DNA of 64,000 nt from Parundibacterium terreum (GCF_014636315.1 NZ_BMED01000002.1:1178001-1242000), one strand, 5' to 3'. Positions 25,819 to 36,544 are shown, numbered from the stretch's first letter. Numbers and translations are program-made. Notes: generated by a model not told the origin, from the sequence alone.

Positions 25819-26190
25819 GGTGCTATCAGTTTAGCGTAGGTTGGGCTTAGGTTAAATCAGGATTAAAGGCAGCTTTAACCGTTTTGTTGCAATCATAGGG
25901 AGAAAAAGCAGGCTCGTTAAGGAATATTACATTTCTTTAATATTCAACTACTTAAACGCTAAAGAGGCTTTTTCACCGAGTACTGCCAATATATACCAAT
26001 AATTTCCACATGGAAATGTTCGAAACGCAATTTACACCACTTTTTGCACTTTTTTTTTGCAGTTGATTGTAGGATCATGCCAAAAGATTCAGCAAATCTA
26101 CTCAAATACCGATGGCTTGGGATGGTTTGCTCTAAAATACAGGGTTAGACTTCATATTTAGCACGCAGTTTTAGCCCGCAATCAGGATCT
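25819..26190. other. Intergenic region between the DUF1631 gene and xseB
   Basis: 372 bases, AT-rich, that must hold both divergent promoters. It contains two inverted repeats: GGTTAAA/TTTAACC (25850-25856, 25874-25880) and GAATATTA/TAATATTC (25922-25929, 25938-25945) with an 8-base loop. I found no convincing promoter pair and no small gene. Confidence 0.6.
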
Positions 26191-26466
26191 ATGCCGAAAA
26201 AACCAACAAGTACAAGCCAGCCGGAATCCTTTGAGGCCGCCATGTCCGAACTGGCCGACCTAGTCTCCCAGATGGAAGCTGGAGAATTACCACTGGAAGC
26301 GTCCGTCACTGCATATAAACGTGGCTCAGAATTGATCAAATATTGTGCCGGCCAGCTGGACAAGGTTGAAAGCCAGGTAAAAATCCTGGAAGCCGACATG
26401 CTGAAACCTTTTTCCGCCGATAGCAGCAGGGATGGCGGTGCCCCCGATACTGAGGGGGATGCATGA
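26191..26466 (+). CDS. xseB: Exodeoxyribonuclease VII small subunit
   Basis: A 91-residue helical-hairpin protein with the family core SFEAAMSELADLVSQMEAGEL and SVTAYKRGSELIKYCAGQLD. With XseA it forms the single-strand exonuclease VII. xseA is not in the window. The stop overlaps the ispA start (ATGA), giving the usual xseB-ispA-dxs operon. Confidence 0.95.
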   Translation: MPKKPTSTSQPESFEAAMSELADLVSQMEAGELPLEASVTAYKRGSELIKYCAGQLDKVESQVKILEADMLKPFSADSSRDGGAPDTEGDA

Positions 26467-27371
26467 GCACCGGTTTTCATGAGTGGATGAAGGCGACCCA
26501 GGCCAATTTTGAGGTATCGCTGGCGGCATTCCTGCCGGCAGAAACTGTTCTTCCCGAACGCCTGCATCAGGCCATGCGCTATGCGGCACTGGACGGCGGT
26601 AAACGGGTTCGCCCCTTATTGGTGTATGCAGCAGGCAGGCTGTTCGACGCGCCCGCCGGCCTGTTGGCCAGGGCGGCGGCGGCACTGGAAATGATCCATG
26701 CCTACTCGCTGGTACATGACGACATGCCCTGCATGGACGACGACGCGCTCCGGCGCGGCAAACCCACGGTACATGTCAAATATGACGAGGCAACGGCTCT
26801 GCTGGTAGGCGACGCGCTGCAGGCGCAAGCTTTTCTGGTATTGTCGGCAGAAGATGCCAGTGACGCCGCAATCGCCGAGATGGCGACACGCAAGCTGTCC
26901 ATGGTCAGGTTGCTGGCACAGGCAGCGGGCTCGGTCGGCATGTGCGGTGGCCAGGCCATAGACCTGGCCAGCGTCGGCCTAGCGCTGACGCAGGATCAGC
27001 TGGAGCAGATGCACAGGCTGAAAACCGGCGCCCTGCTGCGAGCGTCCGTGCTGATGGGAGCAATGAGCGGCAAGACCCTGTCGGCCTCGGAAATAACGGC
27101 GCTGGACAGCTACGCCGGCGCGATAGGCCTGGCGTTCCAGGTGGTGGACGATGTGCTGGATGCGACAGCAGACTCGGCAACCCTGGGTAAAACCGCCGGC
27201 AAGGATGCGGCCGACAATAAACCTACCTATGTGTCTATACTAGGGCTGGACGCATCCCGGCAACTGGCAGAAAAATTATGCAGCGACGCCCATGCAGCGT
27301 TGCTGCCGTTTGGCGACAAAGCCCAACAACTACACGATCTGGCCGATCTGATCGTGCAGCGGAAAGCGTAA
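26463..27371 (+). CDS. ispA: Farnesyl diphosphate synthase (polyprenyl synthetase)
   Basis: 302 residues. Condenses IPP with DMAPP and GPP to farnesyl diphosphate. The first aspartate-rich motif is DDMPCMDDD and the second is DDVLD, both intact. Translationally coupled to xseB and followed two bases later by dxs. Confidence 0.96.
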   Translation: MSTGFHEWMKATQANFEVSLAAFLPAETVLPERLHQAMRYAALDGGKRVRPLLVYAAGRLFDAPAGLLARAAAALEMIHAYSLVHDDMPCMDDDALRRGKPTVHVKYDEATALLVGDALQAQAFLVLSAEDASDAAIAEMATRKLSMVRLLAQAAGSVGMCGGQAIDLASVGLALTQDQLEQMHRLKTGALLRASVLMGAMSGKTLSASEITALDSYAGAIGLAFQVVDDVLDATADSATLGKTAGKDAADNKPTYVSILGLDASRQLAEKLCSDAHAALLPFGDKAQQLHDLADLIVQRKA

Positions 27372-27372
27372 T

Positions 27373-29241
27373 ATGAATTTACTCAATACCATCGATTCCC
27401 CCCATGACCTGCGCAAATTGCCGCGCACGCAACTCAGCCCGCTGGCGGATGAATTGCGCCAGTTTGTCCTGGATTCCGTTTCCAAGACCGGCGGCCATTT
27501 GTCGTCCAACCTGGGTACGGTGGAACTGACAATAGCACTGCACTACGTATTCAATACGCCGGAAGACAGGATAGTGTGGGATGTGGGTCACCAGACCTAC
27601 CCGCACAAGATACTGACCGGCCGCCGCGAGCAGATGCATACGCTGCGCCAACTGAATGGCATCTCCGGCTTCCCGCGCCGCGTAGAGAGCGAATACGATA
27701 CTTTCGGCACCGCCCATTCATCGACATCGATCTCGGCCGCATTGGGAATGGCGCTGGCAGCCAAGACCAAGGGCGAGGACCGGCATGCGATCGCCGTCAT
27801 CGGCGACGGTTCGATGACAGCCGGCATGGCCTTCGAGGCAATGAACAATGCAGGCATCCACGAAGACGTGAATCTGCTGGTAATACTGAACGACAATGAC
27901 ATGTCGATCTCGCCGCCAGTCGGCGCGCTGAACCGCCACCTGGCCAAGCTGATGTCAGGCAAGTTTTACGCTGCAGCCCGCAGCGTCGGCAAATCTGTCC
28001 TGCCGCCGCCCATGCTGGAGCTGGCCAAGCGCCTGGAAGAGCATGCAAAAGGCATGGTAGTGCCGGCCACAATGTTTGAAGAATTCGGTTTCAACTATAT
28101 CGGCCCTATCGACGGTCACGATCTGGACTCCCTGATCCCTACGCTGCAGAACATCAAGGACCTGAAAGGTCCGCAGTTCCTGCATGTCGTCACCAAAAAA
28201 GGCCAGGGCTACAAACTGGCCGAAGCAGATCCGGTGCTATACCATGGCCCGGGCAAGTTCAATCCGGCCGAAGGCATCAAACCTGCTGCAGCGCCTGCCA
28301 AACTGAACTACATGCACGTCTTCGGCAACTGGCTGTGCGATATGGCAGCAGCAGACAAACGCCTGGTCGGCATCACGCCGGCGATGCGCGAAGGTTCGGG
28401 CATGGTGGAGTTCGACCAGAAATTTCCTGACCGCTATTACGATGTAGGCATCGCCGAGCAGCATTCGGTGACCTTTGCAGCAGGCCTGGCTTGCGAAGGC
28501 ATGAAGCCCGTCGTCGCGATCTACTCCACCTTCCTGCAGCGCGCCTATGATCAGATGATCCATGACGTAGCACTGCAAAACCTGGACGTGACATTCGCAT
28601 TGGACCGCGCAGGGCTGGTGGGTGCCGACGGTGCCACGCACGCGGGCAACTATGACCTGGCTTTCATGCGTTGCATTCCCAACATGGTGGTGATGGCGCC
28701 ATCCGATGAAAACGAATGCCGCCAAATGCTGACTACCGGTTATAACTATCCCGGCCCTGCTGCAATCCGCTACCCGCGCGGCGCCGGCATAGGCGCAGAG
28801 ATCAAGCAGGAACTGACTTCGCTACCGATAGGCAAGGGCGAAATCAAGCGCGAGGGCAAGGATATCGCCATCCTGGCGTTCGGCTCCATGGTGCATCCAG
28901 CCATACAGGCGGCAGACAAGCTGGACGCAACAGTTGCCAATATGCGCTTTATCAAACCGCTGGATGTGGAACTGCTGAAGAGCCTGGCGGCAAACCATGA
29001 TGCGCTGGTGACGGTAGAAGAAGGCACCATCATGGGCGGTGCCGGATCTGCCGTCGCTGAAGCTCTGGCCGCTGCCGGTATCTGCAAACCACTACTGATC
29101 CTGGGTTTGCCGGACAAGTTCATTGATCATGGCGACCCGGCCCTGCTGCTATCGCAGTGCGGCCTGGATGCTGCGGGCATAGAAGCAGCAATCAAGAAGC
29201 GCTTCCTGACCGAAAAGCCTAAGCTCGCAGTCAATAACTAA
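27373..29241 (+). CDS. dxs: 1-deoxy-D-xylulose-5-phosphate synthase
   Basis: A 622-residue thiamin-diphosphate enzyme and first step of the MEP isoprenoid pathway: pyruvate plus glyceraldehyde 3-phosphate gives DXP. The TPP-binding motif starts [16 protein letters not shown], and the transketolase-type second domain includes [17 protein letters not shown]. It supplies precursors for IspA encoded just upstream. It also feeds thiamin synthesis. Confidence 0.98.
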   Translation: MNLLNTIDSPHDLRKLPRTQLSPLADELRQFVLDSVSKTGGHLSSNLGTVELTIALHYVFNTPEDRIVWDVGHQTYPHKILTGRREQMHTLRQLNGISGFPRRVESEYDTFGTAHSSTSISAALGMALAAKTKGEDRHAIAVIGDGSMTAGMAFEAMNNAGIHEDVNLLVILNDNDMSISPPVGALNRHLAKLMSGKFYAAARSVGKSVLPPPMLELAKRLEEHAKGMVVPATMFEEFGFNYIGPIDGHDLDSLIPTLQNIKDLKGPQFLHVVTKKGQGYKLAEADPVLYHGPGKFNPAEGIKPAAAPAKLNYMHVFGNWLCDMAAADKRLVGITPAMREGSGMVEFDQKFPDRYYDVGIAEQHSVTFAAGLACEGMKPVVAIYSTFLQRAYDQMIHDVALQNLDVTFALDRAGLVGADGATHAGNYDLAFMRCIPNMVVMAPSDENECRQMLTTGYNYPGPAAIRYPRGAGIGAEIKQELTSLPIGKGEIKREGKDIAILAFGSMVHPAIQAADKLDATVANMRFIKPLDVELLKSLAANHDALVTVEEGTIMGGAGSAVAEALAAAGICKPLLILGLPDKFIDHGDPALLLSQCGLDAAGIEAAIKKRFLTEKPKLAVNN

Positions 29242-29251
29242 GTTGTGTGCA

Positions 29252-29289
29252 GAAAAAAAGCGAAGTCGACCGGCTTCGCTTTTTTTTTA
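29252..29289 (+). terminator. Rho-independent terminator of the xseB-ispA-dxs operon
   Basis: Stem AAGCGAAG/CTTCGCTT (29258-29265, 29274-29281) with an 8-base loop and a run of nine T, starting 11 bases after the dxs stop. Confidence 0.95.
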
Positions 29290-29359
29290 TTATTAGGACG
29301 AACCATCTACCCGATGGCAAGTCTGAGTCTATCTTGATGATCAATTAGGGAAGCAAAAG

Positions 29360-31531
29360 ATGAAGAGAACGATTTTTTCCAGCGCAGCTATCGTGGCAGC
29401 AGCAGGCCTGCTCACCTGTTCCGCCAGTGTGCTGGCAGCCGACCGCGGTGCCCCTGCCACCCGCACCAATGCGGTAACGGATACCTATGGCGATATCAGC
29501 GTCAAGGATTCCTACCGCTGGCTGGAAAAACAAGGCGATCCGCAAGTTCACCAGTGGAGCGTGGCCCAGGATAAGCGTACACGCAAATACTTCGACGGCC
29601 TGGCACTGCGCAAGCCGCTATTCGACGCCCTGATGGGCCTCATCTCCGCCAGCTCCAGCTCCTACTATGATCTGCATACGGCAGGCGACAAAATATTTGC
29701 GATGTACAACCAGCCGCCCAAGCAGCAGCCGATGATCGCGGTGCTGGGCAATGCCGCCGATCCTGCGCAGGCAAAAATTGTGCTGGACCCGAATGCCATC
29801 AACACCAAGGGCACCACCGCGATAGACTGGTTCGTGCCTTCGCCTGACGGCTCCAAACTGGCAGTATCAATGTCGGACAATGGCAGCGAAGACGGTTCGG
29901 TGCACATCATCGACGTCGCCACCGGCAAGCAGATAGATAAAGTCATTCCATTGGTGCAGTACCCTACCGGCGGCGGCAGCGTCGCATGGAAATCTGACGG
30001 CAGCGGCTTCTGGTATACCCGCTATCCTGACGCCAGCCAGCCGGCAGACCGCCAGCACTTCTATGAACAGATCTATTTCCATAAACTGGGTGACGATCCT
30101 GCCAAAGACAGCTATGTACTCGGCAAGGATTTTCCTAAAGTCGCAGAAATTGCGCTGGAAAGCCACCACGGCTATGTGGTCGCGTCGGTCGCAAATGGCG
30201 ACGGCGGCGAGTTCGCCCACTATGTGATCGCCGAAGACGGCAGCGTCAAGCAGGTAAGCCGCTTCGAAGACAAGATCGTCGCAGCAACCATAGGCACAGA
30301 CCAGGCGATGTATCTGGTATCCCGCAAGGATGCTCCGCGCGGCAAATTGCTGAAACTGGGCATGGCAGATCTGGACCTATCCAAGGCCAAAGTCATCGTG
30401 CCAGAATCGGAAGCCGTGATACAGCAGGGTGGGGAGTTTGGCGGTTCTCCCGTCGTCGTCACCAAGGATGCGGTGTATGTGCGCGAGATCGTAGGCGGCC
30501 CTTCACGCGTGGCCATCTTTGATCACGAAGGCAAGCCACGCGGCACGCTGCCTTTGCCGGATGTGGCGGCAGTGGACGAGATAGAAGCACTGAACGACGG
30601 CAGCCTGCTGTATTCAGTGAAGACCTACCTGACCCCGCCCTACTATGCACGCTATGATGAGAAATCAGGAAAATCGGCGACCAGCAAACTGGCACAGACC
30701 AGCCCTGTCTCATATGACGATACTGAAGTGATCAGGGAATTTGCCACCTCCAAGGACGGCACCAAGATCCCACTGAGCATCGTGCGCCGCAAAGGCACCA
30801 AGCTGGATGGCAGCAATCCGGTCTTGTTGAACGGCTATGGCGGCTTTAGCGTCAACCAGACTCCGAAATTCCTGGCTCCTGCAACCCGCCTGTGGCTGGA
30901 TGCGGGTGGTGTGTTTGTGATTGCCAACCTGCGTGGCGGTGGTGAGTTCGGCGAAGAATGGCATACAAAAGGATCGCTGACATTCAAGCAGAATGTGTTC
31001 GATGATTTTGCCGCGTCGGCGCAATACCTGATAGACCAGAAATACACCAGCAGCGAACACCTGGCAGCGATAGGCGGCAGCAATGGCGGCCTGTTGATGG
31101 GTGCAGTACTGACCCAGCACCCTGGCCTGTTCAAGGCTGTGGTATCGCAGGTCGGCATCTACGATATGCTGAGGGTTGAGCTGGATCCTAACGGCGCATT
31201 CAACACTACCGAATACGGCAGCGTGAAAAATCCTGAGCAACTGAAAGCACTGTACGCATACTCGCCTTATCACCATGTACAGGACGGCACCAAGTACCCA
31301 GCCATCTTCATGGCGACCGGTGAAACCGACGGCAGGGTCAACCCCATGCATTCACGCAAGATGATTGCGCGCCTGCAAGCGGCAACCACAGGCAAGCCTG
31401 TCTACCTCAGCATCAACTCGCACGCCGGCCATGGCATAGGCAGCTCGCTGTCGATCAAGGCCAACCAGACAGCCGACGTCTACGCGTTCCTGTTTGATCA
31501 ACTGGGCATGAAGTTCCAGCCCAAGAAATAA
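29360..31531 (+). CDS. Secreted prolyl oligopeptidase family serine peptidase (S9)
   Basis: 723 residues. A signal peptide (about 1-27, ending in VLAAD) leads into an N-terminal domain with propeller-type repeats (about 75-440) and a C-terminal alpha/beta hydrolase domain. The nucleophile is in GGSNGGLLMG, the catalytic aspartate in ETDGRVN and the histidine in NSHAGHG. The enzyme should cleave short proline-containing peptides in the periplasm. It has its own terminator and no operon partner. Confidence 0.93.
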   Translation: MKRTIFSSAAIVAAAGLLTCSASVLAADRGAPATRTNAVTDTYGDISVKDSYRWLEKQGDPQVHQWSVAQDKRTRKYFDGLALRKPLFDALMGLISASSSSYYDLHTAGDKIFAMYNQPPKQQPMIAVLGNAADPAQAKIVLDPNAINTKGTTAIDWFVPSPDGSKLAVSMSDNGSEDGSVHIIDVATGKQIDKVIPLVQYPTGGGSVAWKSDGSGFWYTRYPDASQPADRQHFYEQIYFHKLGDDPAKDSYVLGKDFPKVAEIALESHHGYVVASVANGDGGEFAHYVIAEDGSVKQVSRFEDKIVAATIGTDQAMYLVSRKDAPRGKLLKLGMADLDLSKAKVIVPESEAVIQQGGEFGGSPVVVTKDAVYVREIVGGPSRVAIFDHEGKPRGTLPLPDVAAVDEIEALNDGSLLYSVKTYLTPPYYARYDEKSGKSATSKLAQTSPVSYDDTEVIREFATSKDGTKIPLSIVRRKGTKLDGSNPVLLNGYGGFSVNQTPKFLAPATRLWLDAGGVFVIANLRGGGEFGEEWHTKGSLTFKQNVFDDFAASAQYLIDQKYTSSEHLAAIGGSNGGLLMGAVLTQHPGLFKAVVSQVGIYDMLRVELDPNGAFNTTEYGSVKNPEQLKALYAYSPYHHVQDGTKYPAIFMATGETDGRVNPMHSRKMIARLQAATTGKPVYLSINSHAGHGIGSSLSIKANQTADVYAFLFDQLGMKFQPKK

Positions 31532-31550
31532 AGCTGGATAAGCCATACGC

Positions 31551-31580
31551 AAAAAAGGAAGCCTAGCGGCTTCCTTTTTT
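31551..31580. terminator. Bidirectional terminator
   Basis: Stem GGAAGCC/GGCTTCC with a 4-base loop, an A-run before and a T-run after. It lies between the convergent peptidase and adenosyltransferase genes and can work in both directions. Confidence 0.92.
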
Positions 31581-31611
31581 ATTTTGGGTAAGAGTTTTTA
31601 GTTCCTGCGGC

Positions 31612-32163
31612 TTAACGCTGCCTTTCCTTTTCCCACAGCACGTCGCTGCCGCCTGCATAGCGATTCAATACGCGCGACAGTACAAACATCAGGTCCGACA
31701 GGCGGTTCATGTATTGGCGCGGATGGTCGTTGATGGTCTCCGCCTTGCCCACGCTGACGATGGCGCGTTCTGCCCGGCGGCATACGGTACGGCACACATG
31801 CGCAATCGCGGCGGCGCGCGATCCACCCGGCAGGATGAAATCCTTCAGCGGTTCCAGATCGGCATTGTAGTGCGCCAGCAGGCTGTCCAGCCGCGCCACC
31901 TGCGCATCGGTGATCAGGGTATAACCGGGAATGCACAATTCGCCGCCCATATCAAACAAATCATGCTGGATAGAAACAAGCTCGCGCTTCATCTGCTCCG
32001 GCAAATCTTCGCACAGCAAGACGCCAATATGCGAATTCAGTTCATCCACATCTCCCATCGCATGCACGCGCAAGGCATCCTTGTCCACTCGGCTGCCGTC
32101 ACCCAGGCCGGTCGTACCCTTGTCGCCGGTACGTGTGGCAATTTTTGAAAGTCGATTTCCCAT
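31612..32163 (-). CDS. Cob(I)yrinic acid a,c-diamide adenosyltransferase (PduO type)
   Basis: A 183-residue ATP:corrinoid adenosyltransferase that makes adenosylcobalamin. The N-terminal ATP-binding motif is ATRTGDKGTTGLGDG and the conserved helix is VCRTVCRRAERA. I set the start at MGNRLSKI. The longer frame to 32319 would add an untypical extension running toward the divergent oxidase gene. No other cobalamin genes are in the window, so it may serve salvage. Confidence 0.92.
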   Translation of the reverse strand: MGNRLSKIATRTGDKGTTGLGDGSRVDKDALRVHAMGDVDELNSHIGVLLCEDLPEQMKRELVSIQHDLFDMGGELCIPGYTLITDAQVARLDSLLAHYNADLEPLKDFILPGGSRAAAIAHVCRTVCRRAERAIVSVGKAETINDHPRQYMNRLSDLMFVLSRVLNRYAGGSDVLWEKERQR

Positions 32164-32310
32164 GGCAGAAAAAAATAAAATTGAAGATGCGCAGAGGATA
32201 CGGCAAAACCCGCGAATGTGCATCCTTGCAGTGCGGGCTATCCATGCGGATGCATGGGGGCGCTGCAGGGTGCATAATATGTCTATAGAAAAATAATTTC
32301 GGAGACTGCC

Positions 32311-33729
32311 ATGAACCATCCTGCCTCTTTAGCCGCACTCAGGCAGCCGCTGCCTGAGGAATTGCTATTGGCACTGCAAAACATGCTGGAAGACCGTTGC
32401 AGCACCAGCCTGGCGATGCGCGAGCACCACGGCAGCGATGAATCCTCGTACGACCCCATGCTGCCCGACGCCGTGGTATTTGCGCAAACCACGGAAGAAG
32501 TCGCGGCCATCATGCAACTGTGCAACCATTATGAAGTGCCGGTGATACCGTATGGTGCAGGCTCTTCGCTGGAAGGCCATGTCCTGGCGCTGCGAGGCGG
32601 CGTCACACTGGACCTGTCGCAAATGAACAATATGGTCGCCGTGCATGCGGAAGACCTGACCGCCACTGTGCAGGCCGGCGTCACGCGCAAGCAACTCAAT
32701 CTGGAGATCAAGGATACCGGGCTGTTTTTTCCCATCGATCCGGGTGCGGATGCGTCGCTGGGCGGCATGGCCGCCACCCGGGCCTCCGGCACCAATGCCG
32801 TACGCTACGGCACCATGCGCGAAAACGTGCTGGCGCTGACGGTGGTGACCGCGGACGGCCGCATCATCAAGACAGGCAGCCGGGCTAAGAAATCCTCGGC
32901 CGGCTACGACCTGACGCGCATCTTTGTCGGCAGCGAAGGTACCTTGGGCATCATCACCGAAGTCACCGTCAAACTGTATCCGCTGCCGGAGGCCATCTCT
33001 GCTGCAGTCTGCACCTTCCCCAGCACTGCCGCTGCAGTCAATACGGTGATCCAGACCATACAGATGGGCGTGCCCATCGCCAGGGTGGAATTCCTGGATG
33101 AGAACGGCGTCCGGGCCATCAATGCCTACGACAAGATGCAGTTGCCGGAAAAATCCCTGCTGCTGTTTGAATTTCACGGCAGCGAGCACAGCGTGCAGGA
33201 ACAGGCAGAGGTCGTGCAGGACATCGCGGCCGGCAACGGCGCCGGCGACTTTGAGTGGGCCACCCGGCCGGAAGACCGTTCACGCCTGTGGGCCGCCCGC
33301 CATAACGCTTACTTCGCGCTGCTGCAAATGCGCCCCGGCGCCCGCTCCATCTCCACCGATTGCTGCGTTCCCATCTCCCGTCTGGCTGAATGCATCAGCG
33401 AAACCCAGCTTGATTGCGAGCGGAATAACATCATCTACTCCATCATCGGCCACGTAGGCGATGGCAACTTCCATGTGCTGATGATGATAGATCCGCATGA
33501 TCCAGAAGATATCGCCAAGGCCGAAGGCGTGAACGCGCGCATGGTCGCACGCGCCATCGCGATGGACGGCACTTGCACCGGCGAGCACGGCGTGGGCCTG
33601 CACAAGATGGATTTCCTGATCCAGGAGCACGGCGAAAACGCGATAGACATGATGCGCACCTTAAAACACGCTTTCGATCCTAAAAATATTATGAACCCGG
33701 GCAAGATAGTGTCCTGGGAAAAAAATTAA
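32311..33729 (+). CDS. FAD-linked oxidase (GlcD/D-lactate dehydrogenase-like)
   Basis: 472 residues. The FAD motif PYGAGSSLEGH and the C-terminal GNFHVLM and GEHGVGLHKMD match the D-lactate dehydrogenase branch of the GlcD family. The preference for D-lactate or another 2-hydroxy acid is inferred from family resemblance. It is followed after 2 bases by a LysR-type regulator gene on the same strand, so the regulator is probably co-transcribed. Confidence 0.88.
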   Translation: MNHPASLAALRQPLPEELLLALQNMLEDRCSTSLAMREHHGSDESSYDPMLPDAVVFAQTTEEVAAIMQLCNHYEVPVIPYGAGSSLEGHVLALRGGVTLDLSQMNNMVAVHAEDLTATVQAGVTRKQLNLEIKDTGLFFPIDPGADASLGGMAATRASGTNAVRYGTMRENVLALTVVTADGRIIKTGSRAKKSSAGYDLTRIFVGSEGTLGIITEVTVKLYPLPEAISAAVCTFPSTAAAVNTVIQTIQMGVPIARVEFLDENGVRAINAYDKMQLPEKSLLLFEFHGSEHSVQEQAEVVQDIAAGNGAGDFEWATRPEDRSRLWAARHNAYFALLQMRPGARSISTDCCVPISRLAECISETQLDCERNNIIYSIIGHVGDGNFHVLMMIDPHDPEDIAKAEGVNARMVARAIAMDGTCTGEHGVGLHKMDFLIQEHGENAIDMMRTLKHAFDPKNIMNPGKIVSWEKN

Positions 33730-33731
33730 AC

Positions 33732-34628
33732 ATGGCCACAAGACTCCCACCAGTACACGCCCTCTCAGCTTTTGAAGCCGCTGCCCGCCATGGCTCGTTT
33801 GCCGTCGCAGCGGAAGAACTCTGCATCACTCCATCTGCATTGTCGCACCGCATCCGACTGCTGGAAGAGCATCTGTGCGAACGTGTTTTCCTGCGCGAAG
33901 GCCGCAGCGTCACGCTGACCGAATTCGGCCGCCGCTATCTGGACGTCGTGCGCGCCGCCTTACGCACGCTGGCGGAATTCCCGCTACCGAACAAGGCAGC
34001 GCCCAACCAGTTGCGGGTCAAGGTCACGCTGCCGCCGACCTTTGCACGCTATATGTTCCTGCCGCGGCTGGCAGGATTCACTACGCGGCATCCTGATATA
34101 GAAATTGAAATCTTCCTGTTCGTTCCCTTGTATGACTTGAGCCTGTCGGAGAGCGATGTCGAGGTTCGCTTTGGCGGCGGTGAATATCCCAACCTGGTCA
34201 CGAAGAAATTATTTGTGGAACCTGCCTTCGTGGTCGGCAGCCCTGCCTACCTGAAAACCATCCCCCCCATCAAAACACCCGCCGATCTGCAGCATGCGAA
34301 GCTGCTGCGCTCGGCACTGGAACCCTGGCAACCGTGGTTTGAAGTGGCGGGACTGGATTGGCCAGAGCCGGCCAACGGCTTGCGACTGGACGATCTGGGA
34401 TTATTGCTGGAGGCGGTCAAGCATGGCCACGGCGTGGGCCTGACCCGGCTCCATTTTGCGCAAGAGATGATAGATAAAGGCGAGGTGGTGCGGCTGTTTG
34501 ACGTGCAACTGGCAACGCCGCCGCATGCCTATTATCTTGCGCATGAAGCGCAGCCCAACATGCGGCCGGAAGTGGCGACCTTCATCGCGTGGATGCTTGA
34601 AACTTTCCAGAACGGTACTCAGGCCTAG
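33732..34628 (+). CDS. LysR-type regulator (GcvA-like)
   Basis: 298 residues with an N-terminal winged HTH (about 5-62) containing FAVAAEELCITPSALSHRIR, then the periplasmic-binding-like effector domain (about 90-290). The opening LPPVHALSAFEAAARHGSF is typical of the GcvA-like group. It is unusual for a LysR gene to follow, rather than diverge from, its neighbour. It may control the upstream oxidase gene. Confidence 0.88.
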   Translation: MATRLPPVHALSAFEAAARHGSFAVAAEELCITPSALSHRIRLLEEHLCERVFLREGRSVTLTEFGRRYLDVVRAALRTLAEFPLPNKAAPNQLRVKVTLPPTFARYMFLPRLAGFTTRHPDIEIEIFLFVPLYDLSLSESDVEVRFGGGEYPNLVTKKLFVEPAFVVGSPAYLKTIPPIKTPADLQHAKLLRSALEPWQPWFEVAGLDWPEPANGLRLDDLGLLLEAVKHGHGVGLTRLHFAQEMIDKGEVVRLFDVQLATPPHAYYLAHEAQPNMRPEVATFIAWMLETFQNGTQA

Positions 34629-34641
34629 AGACGCTTAGCAA

Positions 34642-34681
34642 GGCTTGGCACCTGCAGCGCAGATGGTTCAGATGCCAAGCC
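34642..34681. terminator. Possible bidirectional hairpin terminator
   Basis: Perfect 9-bp arms GGCTTGGCA (34642-34650) and TGCCAAGCC (34673-34681) between convergent genes. No T-run follows on either strand, so the call is weak. Confidence 0.4.
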
Positions 34682-34692
34682 CGTGCATTTCT

Positions 34693-35616
34693 TTACGCGA
34701 CATTGCGCCCGGCAGAGGCAATCCACACGGAGAACCACTGCTCGCGAGTTAAAGTCACAGCCGTGGCGGCTACTGCCTCGCGCACCGCTTCTATGCGGCC
34801 GGAACCTGTCAATGCCAATGGCCGTGATGGGTGCTGCAAAATCCAGGCAATCGCGACCGTGCTGATCGATACGCCAAGATCCGCGGCTATCTTTTCCAGC
34901 GCTGCGCGCACCCGCAAACCCTGCTCCGTGTCATCGCTGAACAGGCGGCCACCGGCCAGCGCCGACCAGATCATCGGCGACAAGGACAGACGCTGGCATT
35001 GGTCCAGCGTACCATCATCCAGCGGCGCCATGTGCAGCACCGAAAATTCGATCTGATTGGTCACCAGCGGGAAACGCGATGCCAGCAAATCAAACTGCGA
35101 TGTCGTGAAATTGGAAACACCGAAATGCTTCACCTTGCCGCTTTGCTGCAGGCTGGTGAAAGCCTCTGCGATCTCATCGGCATCCATCAAGGGATCCGGC
35201 CTGTGGATCAGCAACAGATCCAGATAATCCGTATGCAGATTCTGCAGCGACTTCTCCGCCGACGCGATGATATGCGCGCGGCTGGTATCGTAATGCTGCA
35301 CAGTATGCGCAGGACGGCCCGGCGACACCAGCTTGATGCCGCACTTGCTGACGATTTCTATCTGGCTACGCACGGATGGCTTTAAGGCCAGCGCCTCGCC
35401 GAACAGCGCCTCGGCCTGATAGTCGCCATAGATATCTGCATGATCGGTGGTCGTGATACCAAGCTCCAGGCTTTGTTCCAGGAATGCCAGCCTCTGCTGG
35501 GCGCTCATATTCCATGACCCCAGGCGCCACAGGCCCAGCACGATACGCGAGAAAACGGGACTGTCTAAAGGAGATTTCGATGAAGCGCGGGACACTGGCA
35601 GGCGGGATGTTTGCAT
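34693..35616 (-). CDS. Aldo/keto reductase (YdhF-like)
   Basis: A 307-residue TIM-barrel NADPH-dependent oxidoreductase. The catalytic Asp/Tyr pair is in DHADIYGDY, the lysine in KCGIKLV and the histidine in LLIHRPDPLMD. The sequence SRIVLGLWRLGSWNMS near the start resembles E. coli YdhF. The start was chosen at MQTSRLP, which has GAGAG before it. Substrate unknown. Confidence 0.88.
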   Translation of the reverse strand: MQTSRLPVSRASSKSPLDSPVFSRIVLGLWRLGSWNMSAQQRLAFLEQSLELGITTTDHADIYGDYQAEALFGEALALKPSVRSQIEIVSKCGIKLVSPGRPAHTVQHYDTSRAHIIASAEKSLQNLHTDYLDLLLIHRPDPLMDADEIAEAFTSLQQSGKVKHFGVSNFTTSQFDLLASRFPLVTNQIEFSVLHMAPLDDGTLDQCQRLSLSPMIWSALAGGRLFSDDTEQGLRVRAALEKIAADLGVSISTVAIAWILQHPSRPLALTGSGRIEAVREAVAATAVTLTREQWFSVWIASAGRNVA

Positions 35617-35746
35617 ATTGCTCTCGGAAAGGTCGTCATGAGAAAAACGCATGATACCCGAGCAGGCAGGCATTTGCCTGCCGCACTCCTATTTTTTGTC
35701 CGCTCGCTGCCCCAGGGGCATGAAGCTATGAGGCTATGGACGCCGG

Positions 35747-36544
35747 CTAATTTCCCACTTTCTTGTAGCCGGAATAGCTGATCTCATATTCGGTGTCCGT
35801 CCTGGCCAGCAGCTTGCGCGCCAGGATGCGGCGCTTCTCGTTCGAGGCAATGCGTACTTCATTATTGACCAGCGTCGTGTCTATCACCAGCGAAGAGCCT
35901 ACGTCCAACTCGCCGGCGATGCCACCTAGCACCTTCATCGCGGTCGCCACCTTGGCGTCGATATGCATCATGTCGCCGCTATCCTCATCCACGATCATCT
36001 TGCCGGACAAATGGGAAAACAATTGCTCCGCCTTGTCTTTCGGTGCATAGCCGTCACGCGGTTCAAAGTCCAGTTCCAGTGCCTTGACATTCTTGTAGGT
36101 AAGCCGCTTGACGTCGGTGACCTTGGTGGCGTTCAGTACATTTTCTACCGTACTGGCCGGAACCGGGGTACGGCTGGCTTCATCAATCTGTTTTTGCACC
36201 CTGGCATCTTCGCTGGCCTGCTCGTCGCCCGCCAAGGCCGCATCATTCTTTTTCAAAATACGGCTGATGGTGTGGTCTTTGACGTATTTTATTTCGTAGT
36301 CGAATTTGTCTTCCCGCGTAATTTTCCCGTCGGCACTACGGTCGCGCTGGATCTCATGCTCAGTGTAGGTATATTGATGCCGGAGAGCACTCAAGGCCTT
36401 TTGCTTGTCCAGCAAAGACTTGGTCAGCACATCCAGGGCTGGCAGCGCAGCAGCGGAACTCGATGCATCGGCCGCATGCGCAGCTGGGATAAGGAAGAGC
36501 AAGCTTGAGCCTGCAAGTACACCAGTCAGAAATAGTCTTTTCAT
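35747..36544 (-). CDS. Secreted protein of unknown function, possibly LolA-like fold
   Basis: 265 residues beginning MKRLFLTGVLAGSSLLFLIPAAHA, a clear signal peptide. The mature part is rich in charged beta-strand segments such as YTYTEHEIQRDRS and KALELDFEPRDGYA. These recall the LolA/LolB-like fold of periplasmic lipid-handling proteins, but only weakly. A start 15 bases upstream (36559) is possible. It is unlinked to known genes. Confidence 0.65.
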   Translation of the reverse strand: MKRLFLTGVLAGSSLLFLIPAAHAADASSSAAALPALDVLTKSLLDKQKALSALRHQYTYTEHEIQRDRSADGKITREDKFDYEIKYVKDHTISRILKKNDAALAGDEQASEDARVQKQIDEASRTPVPASTVENVLNATKVTDVKRLTYKNVKALELDFEPRDGYAPKDKAEQLFSHLSGKMIVDEDSGDMMHIDAKVATAMKVLGGIAGELDVGSSLVIDTTLVNNEVRIASNEKRRILARKLLARTDTEYEISYSGYKKVGN

